From Dichotomocladium elegans (lineage: Eukaryota; Mucoromycota; Mucoromycetes; Mucorales; Lichtheimiaceae): a stretch of DNA of 64,000 nt. Each line of letters opens with the position of its first letter. Positions within the stretch are counted from its first letter, which is position 1. The translations under genes and the position numbers were made by a program. Under the pieces are notes generated by a model that was not told the origin of the DNA, made no database searches, and worked only from the letters and a program-made list of their open reading frames with translations. Of the stretch, positions 36,101 to 46,299 are shown piece by piece. The stretch lies in the NCBI GenBank assembly GCA_025716815.1, contig JAIXMN010000006.1, forward strand, positions 1,550,001 through 1,614,000, written 5' to 3'.

Positions 36101-37497
36101 AGGAGGAGCGTGGTGGGGAGGAGAACCGTTCGGAGTCTAAAGGAGAAGAAATGAGTGACAATACTCCGCGCATGCGACTAGGCGAGTATGAGGCCATCGA
36201 GGCCGAAAAATCGTATCAACGCGCAATTGAAGAAGCGGCTGCGCTCGATTCAAATTTTGCAGGCTTCACTGGCTTTGTTGGCGGGGGGCGGAACAGCGTC
36301 TATTCGATGCATTTTCGACGCTCGCAGTCTATCACTGAAGTTACGATCCCAACGCCGGCTCCTGCTCAGATACGTACAGGAGGAATGCGGCTGGGTGTCC
36401 AGTCGATGATGGATCCGAACGGGAACGGTTTTCTCGACCGGGCCGACTCGTCTTCGCCTACAACTGCGAGTGTGCGGTCCAACTCATTTGCCAACCCATT
36501 TTCCTCAGCTCTCGACGATCCTTTTGATGACGGCTATGCTATTAAGCAGCAAAACTATTTCGCCGAAGAAGCGCTGAACAGACGCCGGAGTCGGCAGCGG
36601 TTCCACAAGCCGAGCCATTCTCAGTCTTCTTATTTGACGCATTCCTCACGCACAACGACAGGTGAGGATTACCGCACGTATTACGCACCTACGTACCCTG
36701 TAGCAGCAACAAGTAGCACGTCGACAGCAGCAGCAGGAGGAGGAGGAGGCGGTGGGTTTGCGGATGGGCTCACGAGCCGATGCGGCCGGTCGTACTCGAC
36801 GGAATCGATTGTGCCCATGGACCGCATATCCATCAATTCGGCGATTTCCAACACGTTCTCGATGGCGAGTTCGAGTCTGAGTCTGGATCCTGAGGTGACG
36901 CTCGAGACAGGCCGATATGATCCAAGCGCGTCATTCGGCAGGATTGTTGAGGAGGAGCCCAATGAAGAGGGTCGGAGCGCGGCATTGCACGGCAAAGTGG
37001 GGCTGATGCTTCCGGGCCATCCGCGATACAGCAGCGCTGCGACGACAGGCCCGCCAGCTTCGCTGCCATTGCGAGTGCGATCATCATGGTCACGGCGGCA
37101 TCAACAACAACAACAACAGCAGCACCACAAAGCATCAGCAACAGCGCCCCATCCACCGCCCCCCGGTTCTTCGACGGTTGTTCAGCAGCATCGCCGGGAC
37201 CCAAGTGATGAGCATCGCGAAGATGCTGTGCGTGACGCGATTGTTCGAGAGATACGTGCATACCTCGAAGAAGCGGATCTGGATCTGACGACGCGGGCTC
37301 AGGTCAAAGGTCATCTGTATGATGTGTTTGGCGCCACCCTTGAGCAAGATGGTGCCCTGCAGGAGTTTATCCATCAAAACATTGAAAGCATCACTCTGGA
37401 ATTCTTGACGCGCAGCCCGAGACAACAGCTATCGTCATCGTCATCACCCCAGCAGGAAGAACAGCAACAGCAAACCACCGTCTCATTAAACCATTAG
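33138..37497 (+). CDS. Divergent class V/VII-type chitin synthase-like protein
   Basis: Three exons, 33138-33276, 33355-33864 and 33929-37497; 1405 residues; intron 1 has a GC donor (CAG|GCAAGC). Layout: membrane entry (SRQAWREKIASCFVFLTSVL), a cytochrome-b5-like segment (KYVGINGRAFEYPKYL), the GT2 chitin synthase core (~460-880), several C-terminal membrane helices, a Ser/Arg-rich linker and a DEK_C-type domain (~1300-1370) as in class V/VII enzymes. There is no myosin head. Kept motifs: YISLGEGRKKDNCAKVYSGY, GKRDS and DAD (565-567). Altered motifs: the usual CGET reads SGYV, CLPGC reads SVNGG, EDR reads EEQ (753-755) and QRRRW reads QQSRS (792-796). A full open frame suggests selection, but chitin polymerisation is doubtful; a scaffold or regulatory paralogue is possible. 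Start choice is uncertain. Confidence 0.85.
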
Positions 37498-37797
37498 CTA
37501 GCGCATTTATTTTATTTTTTTTTTGTTCCGCTCATTGTATTGTTCGTTTTTCCCCCTCCTAGCCATTTGTGTAAATAATAATATTCTAAGCCGATCCTCC
37601 ATTCCTCTCTACATAAATAAACGTGACGGCGTCATTCGAGAACATGAGTGCGTGTTTTTTAAGAGAGCAAGTAAAAAAAAAAAAAGTGGGTGTATGAAAA
37701 ATGTGTACAAGAGGGAGTAAAAAGGTGCCGGGGGGGGAGACGTTGGTATCATGATTATCCACTACTTTTTTTTTCGGGGGGGGGGAGGGGGAAATTA
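37498..37797. other. Convergent 3' ends
   Basis: Three hundred bases between the stops of the chitin-synthase-like gene (+) and the DUF3020 gene (-). It contains ACATAAATAAACG (~37612), poly-A, poly-T and G-runs (GGGGGGGGG near 37780). The two 3' UTRs probably overlap. Confidence 0.6.
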
Positions 37798-39559
37798 TTA
37801 TTGTCGCCATCCTGCATTGAGTTGCATCAATGTTAATACAGCATCCATTGGAAAATCGCCAGTGCCACCACCAGTGCCGCCACTACCACTACCACTGATG
37901 GCATCGGTGCTGGTATTGGATCCAGGGCTGTTAGTACATGGATGTGTAGCCTGCTCGCCGGACGTGGCGGTGACGGGGCCATTCGAGGCATCGCCGTCTT
38001 CTGGTGTCGTCGCCGATGTGAGGGCCGATGTTCCAATGTGGCTGCTGAGGAGTGCAGCTAATTTATCCTCGGGTCGTTCTTCTTCTTGATCCTTGGCTAC
38101 TGACGGCGTTGCGGATGTCTCGAGGGGTGCATGGGCCTGACATGTGCTTGTGGTCGTGTTTGTTGCTGCCACGACGGCCGCTGCTGCTGCTGCTGCTGCC
38201 GCCGCTGCTGCCGCTGCCGCCGCTTCCTGTTGCTGGTGTCGCTGCAGCTGTTGAAAGAACTCAAGCAAGGGATTCGATAATGACGTTTGCGGTTCTGTTA
38301 TGGATGTAACGGGTGTTGGCGTACAAGTTGGTTCCGATTTGGAGACACCTAAAAGCCGAGCTGCCGAACCAGCGGAGGATGAAGGGGCTATTGCGACGGT
38401 TGAGGTTGAGGAAGAAGAAGAAGATGATGATGACGACGACGACGACGACGAAGATGATGATGATGAAAGTATCCCGAGATGTTGGCACAAGAGTGCTAGA
38501 TTGGATATGTCTGGCATAATAGCAGACGCGTTGCTTGCCGCAAAAGACACGTCCCCGTTGCTTTGGTCACTATTACTGCTGTTGCCGCCGCCAGCGACAA
38601 TAGTGCTATTACCAGGCGGCGTCGTGGACGAGGGATCAATAACCGTCTTGCGCCGCTCCTTTTCTTTTCGCTTTTGTTTCCGTTTCGTGAACTCTTCTTC
38701 TACCCAGCGCCGCTTTGGTTCCGTGTCTTCTTTGCCAAAGAGCTTGTGCGCTCGCTTATTCACACGACACCGGAGATCATTGTCTTTATCTTTGCAGAGC
38801 AAAAAAGTTCAGGCCGAATAGCTCACATCCAGATCTTTTCTCCGCTTGACACATACGCATACACCCGCATTTCCTCCAACCACCCCCCCAATCCTCCATC
38901 ATTTTGACGTACTTCGTTCCTCATTCAGGGCTCGCCATCTTTTTTTCCGTTCCCGGTTATCCGCCCGGACCTAGCGAGCAAACAAAAAAGGAGCCGACGT
39001 GCGTGTATATGTATATATATATATATGAGGCGAAAAGAACCACTTTTTGCGAGAAGCTGGGGAGAAGACCATTTTTTCTCTCCTTCTTTTTCCTTTTCCT
39101 GCAATACGATACCTTTTGGTTAATGAGTTCCCGCTTAAGCATCTCAGCTGTCAGTTGGGAGACAGAATTAAGGCTATCGTTCATGACAGGAACATTGTTA
39201 TGCACGGCCGAAGAGCCGAACAGGTTACTGCCATTGCTGGTGGTGGCTGCCATGGCTGCTGCTGCTGCCTGAGCAATCGCCTGCGCTTGCGCGGCTGTCA
39301 CCTGTTGGAGCTGTGATGCTGTCATGTTGAGTTCGTGCGTTGCAGTCGCTGCCGAAGACGCTTGTGATGGTGACGATGACGGTGATGGGGATGGCCGTGG
39401 CGATACTTCATCGGCTTTTACCATAATGGTGTCTGTTGCGGTCGTTGTTGTTGTTGTTATTATGGGTGAGCCTTGCGAGAACGAGACGGCTTTTTGTGGT
39501 GATGATGGCTGTTCCTGGTACTCGTCGCTGTTGGTGTTTGAATGTCTGCATTGATTCAT
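37798..39559 (-). CDS. DUF3020-domain nuclear protein
   Basis: Three exons on the minus strand: 39559-39113, 38970-38913, 38789-37798; 498 residues. The conserved domain spans all three exons at ~140-205: the end of exon 1 (MLKRELINQK), a 58-base exon coding for VRADNRERKKRWRALNEER, then NKDNDLRCRVNKRAHKLFG and EFTKRKQKRKEKERRK. This matches the fungal DUF3020 family, found in large, poorly characterised, presumably nuclear proteins. The rest is low complexity: Ala-rich and Ser/Pro-rich N terminus, a run of about 20 Ser, a run of about 18 Ala, and a Gly/Ser tail. The tiny middle exon was recovered only because it completes the domain. Intron 1 carries a TATATA tract. Biochemical role unknown. 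Confidence 0.82.
38177..38224 (-). repeat. Poly-alanine codon repeat
   Basis: Run of GCN codons (read as CTG/CCG triplets on the plus strand) coding for ~18 Ala in the DUF3020 protein. Mixed codons suggest it is older than a fresh triplet expansion. Confidence 0.75.
38410..38467 (-). repeat. Poly-serine codon repeat
   Basis: Run of TCN codons coding for about 20 Ser in the DUF3020 protein, read as GAA/GAT/GAC triplets on the plus strand. Likely length-variable. Confidence 0.75.
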
Positions 39560-40496
39560 TATTATTGAACGTTGTTGCTAAAATGGAATCATACACGATC
39601 CCGTTGGAAAAAAAAAGTTGCGACTTTGCGTGGTGGGTTGATTTGCAAAGAGAATGAACAGAACAATGGCAGGAATTTTCAAGTGGCCCACTTCTTTTTT
39701 TTTTTGGAGTGAGGAGGTGCGTGTGTGTTGAAAACGACGGGTGCTCAATTTTTCGTTAGAGCTTTTTTCGGGAACTCAAAAAGGGCCACTTTTTTTTTAT
39801 TTTTTTAGACATCCCCCGGTCCGAACCCCCAGAAAGAGCTGCACGGCGCTTTTTCTTGACCGGAACAATCCGCATGAGGGGCGCGGGAGCAGGGAGAGGG
39901 CCGATGCTTAAGGGCTCACAGATGCTAGAGGACAGGACCCTGTCGATATGTATGCTATTTTCAGTCGTCGCATACGTACCTCTTCCAGACGCGAGCTTTC
40001 AAGAACCCCCCTTCGGGGGACATGATACTTTCCGCCCCTCCCATGCTGTTCTGCGCTGATTTTCGCCAGCCAACCTGTTCATTGCTTACCAGCTCTTTCG
40101 CAGTAAAATAAAGACGCAAGGGGTAGGGGAATACACTTACATGTCTCGTGCGAATACATCCACATCGAGAGAAAAATAACGACAAGACGACTAATTCATT
40201 CACCACTCTTTTTAGTTCTTGACACGGATTGTTTCCCCCACTTCCTCAGATATAACCATGGTGTGCGCAAGTACTATAGATTATGTCTGAAGAGGTTACG
40301 TAGAAGGTGGGGTATAATACGAAGTTCATACAAAGAGAAAGCTTTCTTATATGCGCGGGGAGGGATTGGCTTGTGGTGAGCATTTCTTTTTTTTTGCAGT
40401 ACGGGTGTGTATAGGGTGGTGTCCAGTAGGCTTTGGTAGATTCTGTTATGTCTGATATTGCTAATACTGACGGGATACAAAGTAGGTGAATATCAG
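39560..40496. other. Intergenic, DUF3020 promoter and LARP1 3' flank
   Basis: About 0.9 kb with several poly-T tracts. No supported gene; the minus-strand open frame at 40274-40480 has no motif and follows the LARP1 stop. Confidence 0.55.
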
Positions 40497-43400
40497 CTAG
40501 AGACCAATGAGACCCGCTCGACTTACATGATGAGGGACCTTATAGTGGTGTTGTTGGATGTCGCGTTTTTGTTCCTGCACCTTTCTGAAATCGCTCACAC
40601 ATTTGTACCGCCCTAGCAAGTCCTGAAGCCGCTGATTCATTTTTGCATTTTGGACGACCTTATCCTCGCAAGAGCATAGATAGGCCCAGAACTTCTCCAG
40701 ACCGTACAGATGTCCATTGTCATAATCCATGAGCGTGAGTTCTTGAAAATCTTCATAAACGTACTGCCGAAAGTGCTTCTCCAAACCATATGAGTAAAAA
40801 CGGAATAGGCATTCTAACCCATATCTTCGCACGCATATATAGAATCTCATCAGTATACAAAGTATAATATCTGTTCTATGAGTTCCCACCTACCGGTAGT
40901 TAGCATTGGCATCTTCAATAGCATACTGCATAAAGTTGCTGTACATCTTCATATTAAAATTATCTCTCAGAAAATAAGACCAGAATCGAAAAAGAACGTT
41001 CATCCCATGCGATCTGCCGACGCCTTTCAGTTTTCGCTCATGGAGTACGTTACTATAGTATATGCTGTAGATATGCTGTTCAAATCCGTTATCCTGCATG
41101 ATCTGATAACCCGGGTGTTGAAATGGCGGAAGCTTGTGGTTATCTTCACGGAGAATGCTGCTGTTTTCGATGATCATCCCCCTTGACGACGCCAAGCAAT
41201 GGCTCACAGACAGTGATTCCGAAGATTCGTACTGGCGTGCTTGATCGCTCAGAACCCACCCAACATGATTATGACATGCAGCGTTTTCGTTGTCGGGCGT
41301 TTGTATTATGCCATTCAATGTGTTTGAGCATGGTGCAGATTCAGAGTGTACGGGGTAAAATTTCGTAACTGCTGGTGCAACTCTTTTAATATTGCGGATG
41401 ATCAGATCATGCATAGACGTCTCTTTTTATGTAATATAATAAAACTTACTTTTTTGAATCCGGTGCGTTAAGAGACGACAGACCTGTCTCATAAACATAG
41501 AGCCCTTCATTAATGATAGCAGACGTTTCGTCATTCAGCTTTGTGGTGTCTTCGTTGCTAACCCCCTGCCTCCGCTGTGTGATAAGCAGGATCCGCGCAA
41601 CGGCTTCATCGTCAATATCATCATCGTCCAATAGAGAATCCATTTTCATCGTTTTTGTCGCCCCGTTCGTTTCTCCGGCTTGCTCAAATACAAACGGTCC
41701 ATTTCTGTCGCTTTTCATTGTTTCCTTTACACCATTAGTCTCTAAGGTAGAAGGCTTTGAAGCTGGTTCAACGGTTGTGCTGGCAGCCGAACCAGTAGGG
41801 ATGTCTGTTGTCTGATCCTTTGAGCTGCTGGGAAGAATCCACATCTCCCAACTCTCTTTTCTGCGGACCTTATCGCTGTCTGGGCTAAGTTCGACCACGC
41901 TGGACAATCTCAGGGCGTCTCGGATTAGTTCGTTGTTAGTTGTGAGCGTCTTTACACGGTTGAAGTTTCCAAGTATCTGAAGGTCAACATAGCCTTGAGA
42001 ATCCATCTGTCAGAGTGTCAGTAAGAAAAAGAATGCAAATGAGATGTTTGTTGAGGGAATGACCTACTTTTCCCCGTAGGAAAAGATCTTTGCATAGGTT
42101 ATCAATGCTGAAATAATATTCACTAGAGAGGCAAAAGCATATTGTCTTTCGAGTTGTGGCTAGACCCTCATTTTATAGGTTTGATTTCCTTATGACTTAC
42201 ATCTGTTGGATAATGTATGCTTTCAGCGTTTCAATATCAATAGAAACAAAGGTCGGTCGAGGTCGATTCATAGAGTAGTGTTGAATGTGGCGTCTGGGTG
42301 GACCGTTGGCTCGACCCCGCATTCCTCGACCTATCCCATTCGCACCCGCAGGTCCACTGCCTCGGCTCCGATGGTGATATTCAGTCCGATGACTATGACC
42401 GTTGATGATTGCGGGCCTGTAATTCTTGGCTTTTGGCCCATTGTTAGGCAACTCTTCGAATTTCTTGTTGTTCTGGTGCGACTTTTCTGTCTTGGCAGAT
42501 GATGCGGATGTAGTTGCGGGAGCGGTGGTATCAGCACCCTGCGAACTAACTACTTCGTCTGCAGTCGTTGGTTTCGCTGAATTGTTAATGGCATCCTTCT
42601 CTATGGACCTTGAACTTTTTGAGTTGTTTGCTACATTGTGGTTCCCAGTACGTTGATGACGACGGTTGTTCGCCTGCCGATGATTCAGGTCCTGTTGTTG
42701 CTGTTGCGACTGCGGGGACGGTTGCGTTTGAGCCCTTTGACGTTGATCCTGTTGGGTCTGCCGCTGCTGGTGATTCTGAGCATGCTTTTTGCCTTTCTTA
42801 TTGTACTCTTGTTTTTGGCGATGGCGCTGTGAACTATTGGCGCGGGGGCGCGATTGGGATGAAGTGTGGATTATCGTTGGAGTAAGAGGTTTCCATTGCC
42901 CTTTCCCTTTCCCTAGAAGAAGCAGGAGATAAATACCAAAGAGTCACCAAAAAGGGATGATCGATTTCAGTTGCCCACTCCCAGAAATAAGTTGCCGTTG
43001 TCTTTTACCTTTAGGTAATGCCATTTTGTTCTTTTTTCCGGATTCGCCCGCAGCAGGGTCTGACAAAGAAGCCTCGCTGGGTGCAGGCCAAGCGCTTGTC
43101 GTCAACGGTTGCCTTTGATCATCTGTAACAACTGCTTGTCAGAGAATGCTCTTCAGCCTACAGTCCAATCTCCTTCACATTTCACATATTATGCTCTTCA
43201 GCTTTATCCGCCCTTCATGTTCTCCTTTTGACCAAATGAAAAGGAGAGCAGACCCTGTCAAAAAAATATGTGTGGGCACTACTTTACCGTTTTCATCAGA
43301 ACCAGGCTCCACAGCCTCGCAGGTGGATACTGGCGTTGACTCTTTTGCCTTGCGTGCCTGCCAGACATTGATGGGCGGTGTAGGCGCTGGAATAGTTGCA

Positions 43401-43555
43401 GCTTTACTTTTCGGTTCCTGATTATTATGCAGCTGCTGCGGCGATTTGGATCGCCGTCGCGACGATGTCGGCGGTGAGGACGTGGTTGATGGGTTAGACG
43501 ACTGTGCTCGATTCATTTCGGCAGCAGCAGTTGTTTTAACTGTTGGAGCGACCAT
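40497..43555 (-). CDS. LARP1-type La-motif protein with DM15 repeats
   Basis: Seven exons on the minus strand: 43555-43288, 43122-43009, 42912-42201, 42122-42068, 42006-41450, 41382-40894, 40824-40497; 840 residues. The La motif (~355-435) is split by intron 4: [19 protein letters not shown] joins [19 protein letters not shown]. The C-terminal DM15 region (~645-790) is clear: [20 protein letters not shown], then [20 protein letters not shown], then [10 protein letters not shown]. In animals DM15 binds the mRNA cap and the first pyrimidines of TOP mRNAs under TORC1 control; yeast relatives Sro9 and Slf1 lack it. The N-terminal half is Gln/Asn/Arg-rich and disordered. The last exon contains CATCAT|GTAAGT, a possible donor, but reading through to TAG after SRAGLIGL is simplest. 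Head to head with CstF-50. Confidence 0.92.
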
Positions 43556-44446
43556 GAAACAATGATCTCCACACACACGAATCAGGTTGACAGAAAAGAA
43601 ATGTTTGAAGTAGTGATTGACACCGATGCTTGTTTGTACGGGCGTGGGAGATTAAGGAAGAGAAGCAATAGATTCTGGATAGCGAAAAGGCCGGAGGAAA
43701 ACGCAGAAGAGGAGAAGGGGAGGCTTTTTGTAGTTCCTGTCTGTTCTTGCAAACAAGAAGAAAGAGAGAAACAATTTAGCGCTATTCATTGAAAGTGTTG
43801 AGTAACACAAATCCCTCTTGCGCAGAAAGCATTGTGGATGACACGTCCACTCTCTCCGCATGTGAACTCTCAAAACGAGTCTCTCCCGCTTACTTTATCA
43901 CCATCAAATGACCAATGCCCTCCTTTGGCCGCATTGCATTCCTGATGAAAATATTCCCATGATCTTTATTTGAGAAGATATTGCCGCTGAAATAGACTGT
44001 GGCTACGCAAAAGTACAACACAGCGTACGGATCGACCATCTGTTATTATTGGGTACTGTAACATGCTCGAAGCATTTGTAGCTGCTGCGCCATCTGTCCT
44101 GTGAAAGAATTGCCTCTTTAGCCATTCTTCCTCTTGCTTTTTTTCTCGATGCTCCTTCAGATTGCGCGCCTTCTGGAGATAAATCCCGAGCAGGTTGACC
44201 AAAAGGTGAAGTAGACAATCCCATAGCGCCAAGTCTTTAATCCGTCATGATGAAAAAAAAAAAATAGAATGCTATCTCCGCAATGGGGGGGGTGCTATTG
44301 CGTGCGGTGGAAAAGATGCTGTTACATATTAGCACGAAGCGTAGCGGCAGCGGCAACGGGAGTAATGTGACCGGCTCAAAAAGTCACCGCCCGCATACAC
44401 TGCTTTTCCCGCACTCTTTTTTTCGTATTCTCTGTTGGTGTAATAA
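43556..44446. promoter_or_regulatory. Divergent promoter region LARP1 / CstF-50
   Basis: About 0.9 kb between two start codons on opposite strands. Small minus-strand frames (43966-44232) start with a non-ATG codon or overlap another short frame and are not called. Poly-A and poly-G runs occur near 44250-44290. No specific element is recognised. Confidence 0.4.
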
Positions 44447-46222
44447 ATGGAAACTGTGCCACATATTGACGAGAACGAGGTCCTCTCATTGATTATCGGG
44501 TACTTGGCATTGATCCTCTACCGTGCTAAGGAGAGATTGTATTTGCTAAAGCGGCTTCCCAATATATATGTTTATACCACCAATAGCCAGCTGGTCGCCT
44601 ATGGCTACTCGGCTGTGGCACAGAACGTCGCTGACGCGACTGGTGCTCCTGCAACAGTGACACCCAGCAATAAATTGCTCGAGCTGATTCAATATGGCAG
44701 AGAAAAAAGTAAATGTATGAGCGGTGGACAAATGGGACATGACGAAGGCTTATATTCGTTTTCAATAAGTGGAAGGTGAAGGATCAGACGACGACAATTA
44801 TACTGAGAACGAGAAGCGCGACACGGACGTGGATTCGCAACATGGCGTTGACTGGAATCAGAACACAAAGATCACGGGTGGATTTGATCCTGATGCTGTA
44901 CAGACAGCCGGTAAACCTGGCATCTCAGCTTAGGAGCATGAAGGACTGACAAGTTGATGAGATTTTATTTTTTCTTTAAAGCACCTAAACCGACACCCGA
45001 ATACATGCAGCTTTACTATACGCAGCACAAAGGACCGTGTCGCACAGCTGCCTTCAGTACCGATGGCCGGTTCGCGGCCACAGGTTCGCACGACTCGTCG
45101 TTGAAAGTATTAGACGTTGCTAAGATGAAGAAGCGCACGGGTGATGTTGGTGACAAACCAGTGATCCGCACTTTATACGACCACACTGCGCCTGTCAACG
45201 ATCTCTGCTTCCATCCGAACGGTCTTGTGCTGGCGAGCTGTGCCGAAGACCAAAGTGTTAAACTTTTCGATCTTTCCAAGATGGGCGTAAAGCGATCCTT
45301 CCGATACTTTCAGGTGATCATAGCGCAAGGATGAAGGGAAGAATCGTTGCTGATTGGATTGAGTTATAACAACAACAACAACAACAACAACAGGACGCCC
45401 AGCCGGTCAACTCGATCTGCTTTCACCCTTCGGGTGACTACTTGTTAGCCGGTAGCGAGGATGCGGCTGTGCGGATATATGATGTCAAGACATTGCAATG
45501 TTTCACGAACTCAAAGGGCATCGACATGCACCGTGGCCCAATCACACAGATCCGATACTCGAAGTCCGGCAAGATTTTTGCGACATCTTCCACGGACGGA
45601 TCGGTACGGATCTGGGACGGTGTATCAGGCCAATGCATACGTAACATCGAGAGAGCACATAATGGGACAACGGTCTCAAGTATCCGGCTGATGCAAAATG
45701 AGCGATTTGTTCTCAGCGCCGGTATGGACTCAACCATGCGACTCTGGGATATCCAAAGCGGAAAGACAGTGGTCGAGTATAGAGGTCATAACCAGAGGTC
45801 ACAGATGCTTCAGGTAAGACGGACCGCGATGAAGTGAATGCCAAGCTAAATAGTGAACAAATATTGGATACGTGTGTAGCCTACATTTACGCACAATGAA
45901 AACTATGTGATGATTGGCGACGAGACTTCGACCGATGTGATCTGCTGGGATACCCAAACTGGCAGTGTGCTAGCAAGACTAGGAGGCAATGCTTATGATA
46001 TTGCATGTTATAAACGTCACAACTGACACATTGTTTCTTTCTGTAGGGCAAAACAACATGGTTCGGGCAGTTGTAGCATCGCCCACAGACGATGGTATTC
46101 TGACTTGCAGGTAAATATATTACACCATCTTACAATAATACAATGAAGCAAATTATTGACTATTACATTTTTTTCTTAGTGACGATTACCGAGCAAGATA
46201 CTTCCGGTCAGATCCTTATTAG
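44447..46222 (+). CDS. Cleavage stimulation factor subunit 1 (CstF-50)
   Basis: Eight exons: 44447-44499, 44587-44708, 44770-44910, 44982-45313, 45394-45813, 45880-45985, 46047-46110, 46180-46222; 426 residues (human CSTF1 431). The N-terminal ~55 residues match the homodimerisation domain, the next ~50 are acidic, and WD40 repeats fill ~110-420 (HKGPCRTAAFSTDGRFAATG, VIRTLYDHTAPVNDLCFHP, SSTDGSVRIWDG, CSDDYRARYFR). CstF binds the GU-rich element in mRNA 3'-end formation. Intron 6 is read with a GC donor (AG|GCAATG), giving RLGGQNNMVR as in the family; the only GT option leaves a 40-base intron. Intron 4 ends in an AAC repeat running into the acceptor. Intron 1 (87 bases) is in frame and free of stops. 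Its stop is 77 bases from that of the facing gene. Confidence 0.93.
45368..45392 (+). repeat. (AAC)n microsatellite at a splice acceptor
   Basis: About eight AAC units end directly in CAG, the acceptor of CstF-50 intron 4, replacing the usual polypyrimidine tract. Length changes here would alter acceptor context. Confidence 0.85.
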
Positions 46223-46299
46223 TGATGATGCTGAACATGTTGTTAGTATTGATAAACAATGGGCATGAAATGGGCATGCGCGTATTTGTATTCTTTTGC

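Noticed and set aside
38404..38470. Poly-acidic plus-strand frame opposite the DUF3020 gene
   Set aside because: It is the mirror of the poly-Ser codon repeat in the minus-strand gene, whose domain structure is clear.
43966..44232. Overlapping minus-strand frames of 88 and 73 codons in the LARP1/CstF-50 promoter
   Set aside because: One starts at TTG; the other has an ATG but ends without conserved features. A small spliced gene cannot be excluded but cannot be supported.
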